Shown: positions 27,041 to 36,572, counted from the stretch's first letter. The stretch is 64,000 nt of DNA from an uncultured Helicobacter sp. (GCA_944325775.1 CALVBL010000006.1:39304-103303), one strand, 5' to 3'. The notes: generated from the letters alone by a model not told the origin. Made by a program: numbers and translations.

Positions 27041-27412
27041 TTAGCGCAGTGCTACGCATGCTATGGAGATATCCGCATCGTGCGTGATACTTAGTGCGAT
27101 GTGTGCGAAAGTCCTTTTGGTCTGAAAATATGCCATTTTGTGAGAATCTAGCTCGATATGCGGTGCGCCTTTAGAATCTAGCATGATACTCATATCCAAA
27201 AACCCAAGCTCCGCGCCAATCCCACACCCAAGTGCCTTACTAAGTGCTTCTTTTGCTGCCCAAAATCCCGCGATACGTGCGTGATTGTAGCCATTGTGCC
27301 GGATACATAACTTTATCTCACTCTGGCACAAAAACCGCTCCAAACCTCTTTTGCCAAATCTTGCGCTCAAACGCTCAATGCGCGAGATTTGCACGACATC
27401 AATACCTAGCAC
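27041..27412 (-). CDS. acpS: Holo-[acyl-carrier-protein] synthase
   Basis: Transfers the phosphopantetheine arm from CoA to acyl carrier protein, 123 residues. Conserved GIDVVQISRIERL with the Mg-binding Asp, RIAGFWAAKEALSKALG with the catalytic Glu, and LSITHDADISIACV. The start is GTG at 27412, three bases past the fliL TAG, so it is probably coupled to fliL. The order acpS-fliL-rsmD matches my recollection of H. pylori HP0808-HP0810. Confidence 0.94.
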   Translation of the reverse strand: MLGIDVVQISRIERLSARFGKRGLERFLCQSEIKLCIRHNGYNHARIAGFWAAKEALSKALGCGIGAELGFLDMSIMLDSKGAPHIELDSHKMAYFQTKRTFAHIALSITHDADISIACVALR

Positions 27413-27415
27413 ACA

Positions 27416-27976
27416 CTACCCGATGAGGAAATTTGTGAAATACACATTCTTGATGCTTCCATCGATGAGAAATTCATTCAATCGCTGCACGATCTCATCT
27501 TTGACACGATTTTTGCCCTTTGTCGTTGCGACTTCTTCAAAAGACTTAGAAGAGAGGATCTCAATGATCGCATCGCACAACACAGGGAGTTTAGCCTCGA
27601 TCTCTGGCTGACTCTCTGGCTTATCAAGCTCAAGATTCACTTTTGCAATGAGGATCTTTTTGCCCGTCTGGGTGAGGAGATTGACTTTAAATTCATCGAC
27701 AATGGGAAAAATAGGTCCCATCTTGCCATAGTCGCTTGCCCTAGCACTCACCGAGCTACCGACATTGACCACGGTTTTTTGGGCTTGTGGCTCTTGTTGC
27801 ACTACGGGTGCGCTCTGTGGCTCATTATGAGAATTCCCAGAGAGTACAATCACCGCTACTAAAATCCCTATAAGTAACAAAAACACCACCACCATGGCGA
27901 TGATGATAAACAAAATCGTCTTGTCTTTTTTCACATTTCCCGCGGGTGCGCTAGTGGCTTCTTGTTCCTCTGCCAT
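27416..27976 (-). CDS. fliL: Flagellar basal body-associated protein FliL
   Basis: 186 residues. A short cytoplasmic N-terminus, a single transmembrane helix (about 20-46), a low-complexity linker, and the periplasmic FliL domain (about 85-186) with the conserved NLLTQTGKKILIAKVNLEL region. FliL supports stator function around the motor. It stands alone among housekeeping genes, not in a flagellar operon, as in other helicobacters. Confidence 0.93.
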   Translation of the reverse strand: MAEEQEATSAPAGNVKKDKTILFIIIAMVVVFLLLIGILVAVIVLSGNSHNEPQSAPVVQQEPQAQKTVVNVGSSVSARASDYGKMGPIFPIVDEFKVNLLTQTGKKILIAKVNLELDKPESQPEIEAKLPVLCDAIIEILSSKSFEEVATTKGKNRVKDEIVQRLNEFLIDGSIKNVYFTNFLIG

Positions 27977-27990
27977 ACTCTCTCCTTGTA

Positions 27991-28584
27991 CTAGATTCTA
28001 TAATACGATATCGTGCTTTTTCCGAATTTTTTTTGTTTGATTTTAGCATACTTGCCCAAAGTTTGTGGCATATCCTCTGCGCTCATAGCCTCAAAGGCGA
28101 TGAGCCAAATGCGCGGATTCTCTAGGCTGCGCACAAACTCAAAACATCGCTGATACATATCCGCCATACCCTCGCGTATGCTAAATGGCGGATCCAAATA
28201 CAAAATCGTGTGATTTTTGAGTGCGCACAGCACATCAACTGAAGCGAAAAAATCCTGCGTGTAGATTCTATAGCGCAGAGATTTATCACGATCCTTTGCA
28301 CTCTCTAGATTGTGCGATAGAATCTGTGCGCTGTGTGAATCTCGCTCGATAAATATACTCTCGCTCGCACCCCGACTAAGCGCCTCAATCCCCATCGAAC
28401 CGCTCCCCCCAAAGCCCTCGATAAACACACAATCAACAATCTCGCCCCCAAGCGTGTTAAAAAAAGATTCTCGCATAATCGCCTTAGTAGGACGCGTAGT
28501 GATCGTGGGTGGTAGGAGGAGCTTTAGCCCCTTGAGCTTACCCGCGCTGATGGTGATACTAGGCGTGTTTTTTGAAAATCTCAT
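27991..28584 (-). CDS. rsmD: 16S rRNA (guanine-966-N2) methyltransferase RsmD
   Basis: 197 residues. Contains GKLKGLKLLLP and TRPTKAIMRESFFN at the N-terminus, the SAM region FIEGFGGSGSMGIEALSRGA near 55-74 (canonical is FAGSGALG), FIERD, and the catalytic DPPF near 132. Overlaps the upstream small gene by 26 bases and lies 14 bases upstream of fliL. Confidence 0.92.
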   Translation of the reverse strand: MRFSKNTPSITISAGKLKGLKLLLPPTITTRPTKAIMRESFFNTLGGEIVDCVFIEGFGGSGSMGIEALSRGASESIFIERDSHSAQILSHNLESAKDRDKSLRYRIYTQDFFASVDVLCALKNHTILYLDPPFSIREGMADMYQRCFEFVRSLENPRIWLIAFEAMSAEDMPQTLGKYAKIKQKKFGKSTISYYRI

Positions 28585-28897
28585 AGAGCTTGTGGGTGTA
28601 TTCTGTGAGGAGTTGAGAGATTTCAGATTCTAAGGCTGTGGGCGTGGGTTGGGATATGGGTGTGGAGTGTAGGTGCGTGGTGTAGAATCTCTGCAGAGAG
28701 CTTAGGAGAGATTTGGGTGTGAAAGGCTGGCATATATCACAATCCTTGCTTCCTAGCACGCACACTGGTTTTTTGGTATTTTTAGGTGTATCACTTAGGA
28801 TAAAATCACACATCTCCTGTGAGCTTAAATATTCGCGCAAAAAATACTCTAATGTGCTTTGTAACAAAAGATTTTCGCATTGCAAAGATATTTTCAT
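28559..28897 (-). CDS. Small conserved-looking protein of unknown function
   Basis: 112 residues, no recognised domain. It carries two Cys pairs or singles (KDCDIC near 52-57) and a helical C-terminus. Reading overlaps rsmD by 26 bases and follows priA by 30 bases; H. pylori has a small gene in the same place (HP0811, from memory). Coding status is supported by position and operon continuity rather than by a domain. Confidence 0.6.
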   Translation of the reverse strand: MKISLQCENLLLQSTLEYFLREYLSSQEMCDFILSDTPKNTKKPVCVLGSKDCDICQPFTPKSLLSSLQRFYTTHLHSTPISQPTPTALESEISQLLTEYTHKLYEIFKKHA

Positions 28898-28927
28898 ACA
28901 CGCTCCTTTATAGAATCTCTTAAGGCA

Positions 28928-30832
28928 TTATATCGTGCTTAGCGGATCAATATCAATCTCAAAGGCAAATTTCACGCATTCTCTAGCATACACGATCGCC
29001 TGCACAAGCGCGTGTGCAGAATGTGAGCGCAATAAAATATTATAGCGATATTTGCCATAGAGCCGCTCTATATCACTTGCCTTTGCCCCCACGATCTCAA
29101 ATGGCTTATTATCTTTATCGCGCGCTTGCGTGCTTAGGAGATTCTCTAAGATTCTTAGCACCTCTTGCATTTGCGCACATGCTTTAGCTTGGTGCTTATG
29201 CGTGAAGTTAAGATTAGCAAGGCGCACAAATGGCGGATAGAATCTCGGTCTATGCGTGATCTCATACTCCAAAAACACTTCATAATCCTGCATAAATGGC
29301 GCGAAAAAATCCCTATGCAGAGTTTGGACATACACCGCGCCACTCTCCTTGCGCCCACTGCGCCCAGCGATCTGTGTGAGCAGACTCATCGCACGCTCAT
29401 TGGCACGATAATCTATGCTGTGCAATACATAGTCAATACCCACCACCACACACAGCGCGACATTATGATAGTCATGTCCCTTACTTAGCATTTGCGTGCC
29501 CACAAGCATATCAAGCTTATGGTCATTGAAACTTTTGAGTGTTTTTTGGAGCTTGTTGTGCGTGGTGATATGGTCACGATCAAAGATTTCTATACGCATA
29601 GCGGGGAAATGCTCGTGTATTTCTTTGGCAAACTCTTGTGTGCCTATGCGCTGACTGTGGAGATTTGGGCTTTGGCACGCTGGGCAGAGCTTGGGGATAG
29701 CCTGCGTGTAGCCACAATAATGGCATATCATCGCATTTTTATCCAAATGCAAACTCATACTCACGCTGCAAAACACACACTGCACCTTGCTCCCGCATTC
29801 TTGACAAAAAAGTGTCTTAAAATGCGCTCTTGTGGGTAAAAATACAATGATTTGCTTGTGAGATTCATAAGCTTGACGTATAAGGTCTAAGAGCGCGGGC
29901 GCATAGAGCGGTGCATCATCAAAGACATAGGATTTTTGGGTTTGAAAATATCGTCCTTTGAGGCGGTAGATTCTGTGTTCTTTACGCGCATTGGCATAGG
30001 TATTTAGGCTTGGTGTGGCAGAACCTAGCAAAACTTTGATGGGTGTGTGTTTGCCAAGATAGAGAGCAAGATCACGGGCGTTATAGCGCGGGCTAGATTG
30101 GGACTTATATGCATCATCGTGCTCTTCATCGATGATGATAAGCCCAAGATGTTCAAGTGGCAAAAACAATGCCGATCGCGCTCCAGCGATAATGCGGATC
30201 GTGCCATCTTGGAGCTTTGTGAGAATCTCTTGCTTCTTTTTAGCTGTGATTTTAGAATGCCAGATCCCCACTTGCTCTCCAAAGACCTTTTTTAATCGCT
30301 GCTCAATCTGCGGGGTGAGTGAGATCTCGGGCATTAGGAAAAGGGCTTGTTGGTTATTTTGGAGGTATTGAGCGATGAGATGGATATAAATCTCTGTCTT
30401 GCCACTGCCCGTATCGCCAAATAGTAGGGGGTTTTGGGTGGCATTGATAAACTCTAGTGCCTCGCTTTGGATTTGCGAGAGTGTCGGTGTGGGGTGTGGT
30501 GGGATTTGGGAGTTAGATTCACAGGGGCTAGATTCACTAGACTTAGCCACTGGGGTAAAAAGCCCATAGCTTTGCGAAAAATTGCAGCAATAATACTGCG
30601 CGATAAACTCTGCTAAGAGCCTTTGTGTGGGCAAAAACTCATACACACTTTTTTGCGCTGGCTTACATACAAAGGCAACACTATCTGTCTGCTCGCCTAG
30701 CACCACACCTAGAATCTGCTTATTTTTTAACGGGATCTCTAGCAGCATTCCACGCTCACAAGGGAAACACACCTCATAGGTAAGCGGTGGAGAAATCACA
30801 CCTAGAGGCGCTACAAGGACAAATCTACTCAT
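28928..30832 (-). CDS. priA: Primosomal replication restart helicase PriA
   Basis: 634 residues. The N-terminal 3'-DNA-binding region is short, followed by the superfamily 2 helicase: LLFGDTGSGKTEIY Walker A, IIDEEHD, LGSATPS, then the zinc-binding insertion with CQECG, CVFC, CHYCG and CPACQ (eight Cys, about 355-395), and the C-terminal helicase motifs including GTQMLSKGHD and QIAGRSGR. The start at 30832 (MSRFVLVAPLG) is family-like; the longer frame to 30877 is not. Confidence 0.93.
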   Translation of the reverse strand: MSRFVLVAPLGVISPPLTYEVCFPCERGMLLEIPLKNKQILGVVLGEQTDSVAFVCKPAQKSVYEFLPTQRLLAEFIAQYYCCNFSQSYGLFTPVAKSSESSPCESNSQIPPHPTPTLSQIQSEALEFINATQNPLLFGDTGSGKTEIYIHLIAQYLQNNQQALFLMPEISLTPQIEQRLKKVFGEQVGIWHSKITAKKKQEILTKLQDGTIRIIAGARSALFLPLEHLGLIIIDEEHDDAYKSQSSPRYNARDLALYLGKHTPIKVLLGSATPSLNTYANARKEHRIYRLKGRYFQTQKSYVFDDAPLYAPALLDLIRQAYESHKQIIVFLPTRAHFKTLFCQECGSKVQCVFCSVSMSLHLDKNAMICHYCGYTQAIPKLCPACQSPNLHSQRIGTQEFAKEIHEHFPAMRIEIFDRDHITTHNKLQKTLKSFNDHKLDMLVGTQMLSKGHDYHNVALCVVVGIDYVLHSIDYRANERAMSLLTQIAGRSGRKESGAVYVQTLHRDFFAPFMQDYEVFLEYEITHRPRFYPPFVRLANLNFTHKHQAKACAQMQEVLRILENLLSTQARDKDNKPFEIVGAKASDIERLYGKYRYNILLRSHSAHALVQAIVYARECVKFAFEIDIDPLSTI

Positions 30833-30931
30833 ACGCACGCACCCTCTATGTGATTTTTGTGGCAAACTTTGTAGCAAAACTTGTAGCCGACTTTATGGTG
30901 ATTCTGGCACGCACCTTCTAGGGTTATGGAC

Positions 30932-31195
30932 TTAGAGTTGCTCTGAAGTGATGTTTTGTGGAGGGATAGAGGCATTTTCTATCTCGTGATACAAGGATTC
31001 TAATGAGGAGTGAATCTTAGCGTATTTTTCAGCGGCGATGATATAGGCTTGCAGGAGCTCTACGATCTCAAGCTGCTTGCATTTCCCATCTGGATAAAAT
31101 AGCGCGTTTAGCTCCTCTTTGACCTCTGTAGAGAGACTTCCAGTAGAGAATGCAAAGAGTTTGCCACCTATGCTGACCTTTAGTGTTTCACTCAT
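30932..31195 (-). CDS. Small ZapA-like protein
   Basis: 87 residues. It starts with a short beta-rich segment (KVSIGGKLFAFS) followed by two helices including LQAYIIAAEKYAKIHSSLES and a C-terminal helix. This layout resembles ZapA, an FtsZ-ring stabiliser with an N-terminal beta domain and C-terminal coiled coil. It overlaps the next upstream gene, a short coiled-coil protein, by eight bases. The identification is structural inference, not a clear match. Confidence 0.5.
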   Translation of the reverse strand: MSETLKVSIGGKLFAFSTGSLSTEVKEELNALFYPDGKCKQLEIVELLQAYIIAAEKYAKIHSSLESLYHEIENASIPPQNITSEQL

Positions 31196-31418
31196 AGCGC
31201 AAACCTTCCTCGATTTTACTAAAAAGATCTTCTATGCCCTTCTTTTGTGAGCCAAGAAGATCGTAGAGGTTAGAGATTTGTGTTTCTTTAGCTTGATTAT
31301 CAGCTTCAAGCTCACGGACTTTGTTGCGTAGTGAATCTATCTCAAGTTTTTGGGCAGATATTTTGGCTAGCATTTCTTCGATTTTATGTGAGAGTTTTTC
31401 CATTATTTGCGTGTCCAT
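31188..31418 (-). CDS. Short coiled-coil protein (ZapB-like)
   Basis: 76 residues that are almost entirely one amphipathic coiled coil with heptad Leu/Ile spacing (EKLSHKIEEMLAKISAQKLE, then LRNKVRELEADN). E. coli ZapB, which partners ZapA in the divisome, has the same size and shape, but coiled coils are not diagnostic. It has an AAAGGA site upstream and shares a divergent promoter region with uvrB. Confidence 0.5.
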   Translation of the reverse strand: MDTQIMEKLSHKIEEMLAKISAQKLEIDSLRNKVRELEADNQAKETQISNLYDLLGSQKKGIEDLFSKIEEGLRYE

Positions 31419-31444
31419 TTTGTGTCCTTAAAGTATTTGTGGGG

Positions 31445-31450
31445 TAAAAT
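31445..31450 (+). promoter_or_regulatory. Probable -10 box (TAAAAT) for uvrB
   Basis: GGGGTAAAATTC lies 46 bases before the uvrB ATG in the 77-base divergent gap. No LexA-type site is visible; helicobacters lack a classical SOS regulon. Confidence 0.4.
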
Positions 31451-31459
31451 TCGCCCGCA

Positions 31460-31465
31460 ATTATA
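31460..31465 (-). promoter_or_regulatory. Probable -10 box (TATAAT) for the ZapA/ZapB-like pair
   Basis: A perfect TATAAT on the minus strand, 42 bases before the coiled-coil gene start, lying back to back with the uvrB promoter. Confidence 0.5.
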
Positions 31466-31495
31466 ACACAAAGCCCCTGAGTTCAAAGGAGAATT

Positions 31496-33478
31496 ATGGC
31501 AAGTTTTATGCTAAATTCCTCATACACACCAGCTGGGGATCAGCCCCAAGCGATTGAAAAAATCGTAGATTCTATCCGCGGTGGTGCGCAGTATTCCACA
31601 CTCATAGGTGTTACAGGCAGTGGCAAGACCTTTAGTATGGCAAACATCATCGCCACTCTGCAGATGCCAACCCTCATCATGACACACAACAAAACCCTTG
31701 CTGCACAGCTCTATAGCGAGTTTAAGGGCTTTTTTCCAAACAACCATGTCGAATACTTCATCTCACACTTTGATTACTACCAGCCCGAAGCCTACATACC
31801 GCGCCGTGATTTGTTCATAGAAAAAGATTCTAGTATCAATGAAGATCTTGAGCGATTGCGACTAAGCGCGACCACATCGCTACTAGCCTATGATGATATT
31901 ATCGTGGTGGCGAGCGTATCAGCAAACTACGGCTTAGGCAATCCAGCGGAATACCTCACAATGATAGAAAAGTTCCAAATGGGTGAGCAACGCTCCCAGC
32001 GAGATTTTTTGCTCAAGCTCATCGATATGGGCTACACGCGCAATGACACAACTTTTGAGCGCGGAAATGTGCGCGTGGTGGGGGAAGTAATCGATATTTT
32101 CCCTGCATACAATGAGCGCGAGTTCGTGCGGGTAGAGTTTTTTGGTGATGAGATCGATCGCATCAGTGTATATGACAGCCTAGAGCGCACGGAGCTAAAG
32201 CGGCTAGATTCATTTGTGTTGTATGCGGCAAATCAATTCATCGTGGGGGAGAATCGCCTAAAACTTGCTATTAGAGATATAGAATCCGAGCTAGATTCAC
32301 GACTAGCGGAGTTTAGCGCACAAGATAAGCAAATCGAGTACCAACGCCTAAAGGGGCGCACCGAGTTTGATTTAGAAATGATACGAGAATCTGGAATCTG
32401 CAAAGGGATTGAAAACTACGCGCGCCACCTCACGGGCAAAGCCCCCGGAGAGACACCCTACTCACTGCTAGACTACTTTGAACAAAAAAACAAGCCCTAC
32501 CTCATCATCGTAGATGAATCGCATGTGAGTTTGCCCCAATTTGGTGGTATGTATGCGGGCGATCGAAGTCGCAAGGAAGTGCTAGTAGAGTATGGATTTC
32601 GCCTCCCTAGCGCGCTAGATAATCGCCCCTTGCGCTTTGATGAGTTTATCACCAAAGCCCCGCATTTTCTTTTCGTCTCTGCCACGCCTGCCAAGCTAGA
32701 GCTAGAGCTTAGCCAAAGCCACATAGCCGAGCAGATTATCCGCCCCACAGGGCTACTTGATCCGCTCTATGAAGTGAGAGATTCGGACTCGCAAGTGCTA
32801 GATTTGCTCGATGAGATCAAGGCACGGGTAGCAAAAAAAGAGCGCGTGCTCATCACCACACTCACCAAAAAAATGGCAGAGGAGCTGACCACTTATTACA
32901 CGCAGCTGGGCATCAAGGTGCGCTATATGCACAGCGATATAGATTCTATCGAGCGCAACCACCTCATACGCGCCCTGCGCCTAGGGGAGTTTGATGTGCT
33001 TGTGGGGATCAATCTCTTGCGCGAAGGACTGGATCTGCCCGAGGTAAGCCTCATTGCGATTTTGGACGCGGACAAAGAGGGGTTTTTGCGTAGTGAGACA
33101 AGTCTGATCCAAACAATGGGACGTGCTGCGCGCAATGTCAATGGCAAGGTGATCTTATATGCCAAAAAGATCACAGGATCTATGCAACGCGCCTTTGAGA
33201 TTACCGACTATCGCCGAGGCAAGCAAGAGGAGTTTAATAAGATTCACAATATCACACCAAGATCTGTGCAGCGCAATATTGAAGAGGAGCTCAAGATAGA
33301 ATCTAGCGGGCTAGGCAGACTCTATGAGACAGGAAGCAAACGCAAAAAAATCCCAAAAAGCGAACGAGATTCTATCATCAAGGAGCTCACTGCTAAAATG
33401 CACCAAGCAGCTAAGATGCTGGAGTTTGAAGAAGCTGCACGATTACGCGATGAAATCGCGAAAATCCGAAATATGTAA
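31496..33478 (+). CDS. uvrB: Excinuclease ABC subunit B
   Basis: DNA damage-verifying helicase of nucleotide excision repair, 660 residues. Contains Walker A LIGVTGSGKTF near 38-48, the beta-hairpin region YFISHFDYYQPEAY, DESH, the C-terminal helicase motifs GINLLREGLDLPEVSL and QTMGRAARN, and the UVR domain (EAARLRDEI) that contacts UvrC. ATG is behind AAAGGAG. Full length and intact. Confidence 0.97.
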   Translation: MASFMLNSSYTPAGDQPQAIEKIVDSIRGGAQYSTLIGVTGSGKTFSMANIIATLQMPTLIMTHNKTLAAQLYSEFKGFFPNNHVEYFISHFDYYQPEAYIPRRDLFIEKDSSINEDLERLRLSATTSLLAYDDIIVVASVSANYGLGNPAEYLTMIEKFQMGEQRSQRDFLLKLIDMGYTRNDTTFERGNVRVVGEVIDIFPAYNEREFVRVEFFGDEIDRISVYDSLERTELKRLDSFVLYAANQFIVGENRLKLAIRDIESELDSRLAEFSAQDKQIEYQRLKGRTEFDLEMIRESGICKGIENYARHLTGKAPGETPYSLLDYFEQKNKPYLIIVDESHVSLPQFGGMYAGDRSRKEVLVEYGFRLPSALDNRPLRFDEFITKAPHFLFVSATPAKLELELSQSHIAEQIIRPTGLLDPLYEVRDSDSQVLDLLDEIKARVAKKERVLITTLTKKMAEELTTYYTQLGIKVRYMHSDIDSIERNHLIRALRLGEFDVLVGINLLREGLDLPEVSLIAILDADKEGFLRSETSLIQTMGRAARNVNGKVILYAKKITGSMQRAFEITDYRRGKQEEFNKIHNITPRSVQRNIEEELKIESSGLGRLYETGSKRKKIPKSERDSIIKELTAKMHQAAKMLEFEEAARLRDEIAKIRNM

Positions 33479-33634
33479 GATGGGCTTTGGTTTTGTGAAT
33501 CTCAAGTTTTCCAAATTTTTAGATCTTGCTACTAGGGATTTGAGAATCTTTCCCAAGATTGCACACAATAATGAAATATTTAAGAATGCTAAATACAATA
33601 ACGATTTTTTAATCCCAAGACTTAAGGAGCTTGT

Positions 33635-35062
33635 ATGATGAGAATCTATGCTGTGTTGCTAATGATAAGCATAGGCTATGTGGGAGCTTTTGAGTTTAAA
33701 AATGCGCCAGAGGTGCAAGAGCGCATAAACCCAAGCAACTCTCCCCAAAGTATCCAATCCTATGCGTCCTCACTAGGTGATGCGACAAAAGCCGTCGTCA
33801 ATATCTCTACACAAAAACAGGTCTCAAACACAATCCCAAACCACCCTATGTTTAACGATCCGTTTTTTCAGCAGTTTTTTGGTGATATATATGGGCAAAT
33901 CCCGCGTGATAGGATCGAGCGTAGCCTAGGGAGCGGGGTGCTCATCTCTGCTGACGGCTACATCATCACCAATCACCATGTCATCGATGGCGCGGATAAG
34001 ATCCTCGTATCGCTCTCTGGTAGCACCAAGGAATACACGGCTAAAGTCATCGGGTCAGATTCACGCAGTGATCTAGCAGTGATCAAGATCGAAGCAAACA
34101 CGCCTACCATTAGCTTTGCCAATAGTGATAAGGTGCAGGTGGGCGATGTGGTATTTGCTATCGGCAATCCCTTTGGGGTGGGTGAAACAGTGACTCAGGG
34201 TATCGTCTCCGCACTCAATAAAAGCGGCATAGGGATCAATGACTATGAGAATTTCATACAAACCGATGCTTCAATCAACCCGGGCAATAGTGGTGGCGCA
34301 CTGATAGATTCACGAGGAGCGCTCATAGGGATCAATACCGCGATCCTCTCACGCACCGGTGGCAATCACGGCGTAGGGTTTGCAATCCCTTCAGAAATGG
34401 TCAAAAAAATCGCTAAAGAACTCATCGAAAAAGGCGCAATCAAGCGCGGCTATCTGGGTGTGGGGATCCAAGATGTGAGCGAGGATCTACAAGAGAGCTA
34501 TGCGCAAAAAGAGGGTGCGCTGCTCATCAGTATCGAGCCACAATCCCCCGCAGCAAAGGCTGGTCTGATGGTATGGGATCTCATCACCGAAGTGGAGGGC
34601 AAGAAAATCACAAACGCGCAAGATCTCAAAAATCTCATCGGCATGCTGCCCCCCAAACAAAAAATTACCATTAAATACATACGCGATAAGCAAAAGCGCA
34701 CCGCGCAAGTCGTGCTAGGAGAGCTAAGTAATGATGAGGGCGTGCATGCGAGCAATGCCCAAGGTGCGCCAAACAACACTAATGGTGGGATCGATGGGCT
34801 TAGTGTGAATGAAATCACCCAGAGTTTGCGCCAACGCTACAGAATCCCCGATAATGTCCAAGGTGTGGTGGTTACCGAAGTGCGTAGAGATTCTCTAGCA
34901 GATAGAGCGGGCTTTGGCATAGGCGATGTGATAGCACAGATTGAGGATAGTAACATCACAAAGCCATCGGATTTTTGGGCGGCTTTAAGTAAATTTAAAA
35001 ATAAAAACAAGAGAATCTTGGTATATTCTCGAAATGGAATTAAAACCATCATTTTAAGATAA
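33635..35062 (+). CDS. htrA: Periplasmic serine protease/chaperone HtrA (DegP-like)
   Basis: 475 residues with a signal peptide (ending YVGA, about 17-20). The trypsin-like domain has the triad H in ITNHHVIDG, D in SRSDLAVI, and S in NPGNSGGAL (near 220), followed by two PDZ domains (about 265-360 and 380-475). In H. pylori and Campylobacter, HtrA is secreted and cleaves host E-cadherin; the same is plausible here but not shown. ATG at 33635 or 33638 behind AAGGAG. Confidence 0.95.
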   Translation: MMRIYAVLLMISIGYVGAFEFKNAPEVQERINPSNSPQSIQSYASSLGDATKAVVNISTQKQVSNTIPNHPMFNDPFFQQFFGDIYGQIPRDRIERSLGSGVLISADGYIITNHHVIDGADKILVSLSGSTKEYTAKVIGSDSRSDLAVIKIEANTPTISFANSDKVQVGDVVFAIGNPFGVGETVTQGIVSALNKSGIGINDYENFIQTDASINPGNSGGALIDSRGALIGINTAILSRTGGNHGVGFAIPSEMVKKIAKELIEKGAIKRGYLGVGIQDVSEDLQESYAQKEGALLISIEPQSPAAKAGLMVWDLITEVEGKKITNAQDLKNLIGMLPPKQKITIKYIRDKQKRTAQVVLGELSNDEGVHASNAQGAPNNTNGGIDGLSVNEITQSLRQRYRIPDNVQGVVVTEVRRDSLADRAGFGIGDVIAQIEDSNITKPSDFWAALSKFKNKNKRILVYSRNGIKTIILR

Positions 35063-35071
35063 AGATTGCCT

Positions 35072-35905
35072 ATGATTCACCTTGATAGCAAGCATTTTAA
35101 ACTCTTGCAAGATAAGATCTATGAACTCTCAGGAATTCACATTGTGGATTCTAAGTTCGCTATGATCAAAAATCGTGTCGTCAAACTGATGAAAGATATA
35201 CATTGCGATGATGTGGGAGGATTGCTCGTAATGGTGGATAAGGACAAAAAAATCGCCCAAGATTTTATCAATGTCTTCACCACCAACAAAACCGACTTTT
35301 TTCGCGAGAGTTTTCACTTTGATGATTTGCTTGATAGGGTGCTACCCCAGCTTTTTAAAACCCAATCGCGTATCAAAATCTACTGCTGTGCATCTTCTAC
35401 CGGTCAGGAGCCTTATTCTATCGCCAGCACCGTAGCCTATGCCAAAAAAATCTATAACGCCAGCACGCAAGTAGAGATCATCGCCACAGATATTGATACA
35501 CAGGTGCTCTCAATCGCCAAAGAGGGCAAATACACGATTAATCCCCTGCTAGAGAAATGGCCCAAATGGGCGGAGAGTGAAATATCAGAATTTTTTGATG
35601 TAGTCGATGAATCCAATAAAGTGCGGCATCTATCCGTCAAACCAAAGCTAAAAAATATGGTGAGTTTCCGCCAGCTCAATCTGTTTAACAAAAAATATCC
35701 TTTTAACAATGAGGAGTTTGATGTGGTGTTTTGTAGAAATATTTTGATTTATTTCACTAAGCTAGATCAGGAGGCGATCTTGCAACGCCTATTTGCGCTA
35801 CTTAGAGTGGGTGGGACATTTTATCTAGGGCATTCTGAAAGCCTCTATGATCTAGCCAATCAGACAGAAAAGCTTGGGCATAAGATTTTTATCCGACAGC
35901 GATAA
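35072..35905 (+). CDS. cheR: Chemotaxis protein methyltransferase CheR
   Basis: Methylates glutamates on chemoreceptors using SAM, 277 residues. N-terminal helical domain, then TNKTDFFRES, the SAM-binding CCASSTGQEPYSIA, ATDIDTQVLSIA and FCRNILIYF. A TTG at 35066 is in frame, but ATG at 35072 is preferred. It starts ten bases after htrA and is followed by cheB, so receptor adaptation is encoded here, in contrast to H. pylori. Confidence 0.94.
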   Translation: MIHLDSKHFKLLQDKIYELSGIHIVDSKFAMIKNRVVKLMKDIHCDDVGGLLVMVDKDKKIAQDFINVFTTNKTDFFRESFHFDDLLDRVLPQLFKTQSRIKIYCCASSTGQEPYSIASTVAYAKKIYNASTQVEIIATDIDTQVLSIAKEGKYTINPLLEKWPKWAESEISEFFDVVDESNKVRHLSVKPKLKNMVSFRQLNLFNKKYPFNNEEFDVVFCRNILIYFTKLDQEAILQRLFALLRVGGTFYLGHSESLYDLANQTEKLGHKIFIRQR

Positions 35906-35918
35906 ATAGGAATAGATA

Positions 35919-36569
35919 ATGATAGAGCCAAAAGACTCCCACACCAGCCACAAACTCCACCCAGATGAGCTACTAGAGAGTAAGCCTTGTAAGGATTTGA
36001 TGCGTCCCAAACTCATCGCCATAGGTGCGAGTACGGGCGGAGTCGATGTGCTTAGCACGATCTTTAAGAATCTCCCCACGGGATTGCCACCCATCGTAGT
36101 GGTGCAGCATATCCCAAAGACTTTTGGCTCTTCTTTTACCAAACGCCTAGATTCACTCTCTAATCTTGATATTTTTGAAGTAACACAAAAAATGCGCCTA
36201 GAAAAATCCTGTGCATATATTACAAGTGGCGATTCACATATATCATTAAACTATGAGAATGGGCATTATTACGCAAAGCCTATCGATGGTCCTAGGATCT
36301 CACGCCACAAGCCCAGTGTGGATATTTTGTTTCGCAATGTCAATAATGTCGTGGGTAAGAATGCTATCGGTGTGATTCTCACAGGTATGGGTGATGATGG
36401 CTGCATAGGACTAAAAGAAATGTATCAAAATGGCGCGATCACCATCGCCCAAGATGAGCAGAGCTGCATCGTCTTTGGTATGCCCAAAAAGGCTATCGAG
36501 ATGGGTGGGGTCAAATACACGCTCAATATTGAGCAAATCATAGAATATCTTAGTGATGTCAAAGGGTAA
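35919..36569 (+). CDS. cheB: CheB-type chemoreceptor methylesterase without receiver domain
   Basis: 216 residues consisting only of the catalytic domain. The Ser-His-Asp triad is visible as IGASTGG (near 38), the His in VVVQHIPK, and the Asp in LTGMGDDGCIG near 170. The usual N-terminal phosphoreceiver domain is absent; a short charged segment stands in its place. Its activity therefore cannot be controlled by CheA phosphorylation in the standard way. Campylobacter jejuni CheB has the same short form (from memory). It follows cheR by 13 bases. Confidence 0.92.
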   Translation: MIEPKDSHTSHKLHPDELLESKPCKDLMRPKLIAIGASTGGVDVLSTIFKNLPTGLPPIVVVQHIPKTFGSSFTKRLDSLSNLDIFEVTQKMRLEKSCAYITSGDSHISLNYENGHYYAKPIDGPRISRHKPSVDILFRNVNNVVGKNAIGVILTGMGDDGCIGLKEMYQNGAITIAQDEQSCIVFGMPKKAIEMGGVKYTLNIEQIIEYLSDVKG

Positions 36570-36572
36570 AAT

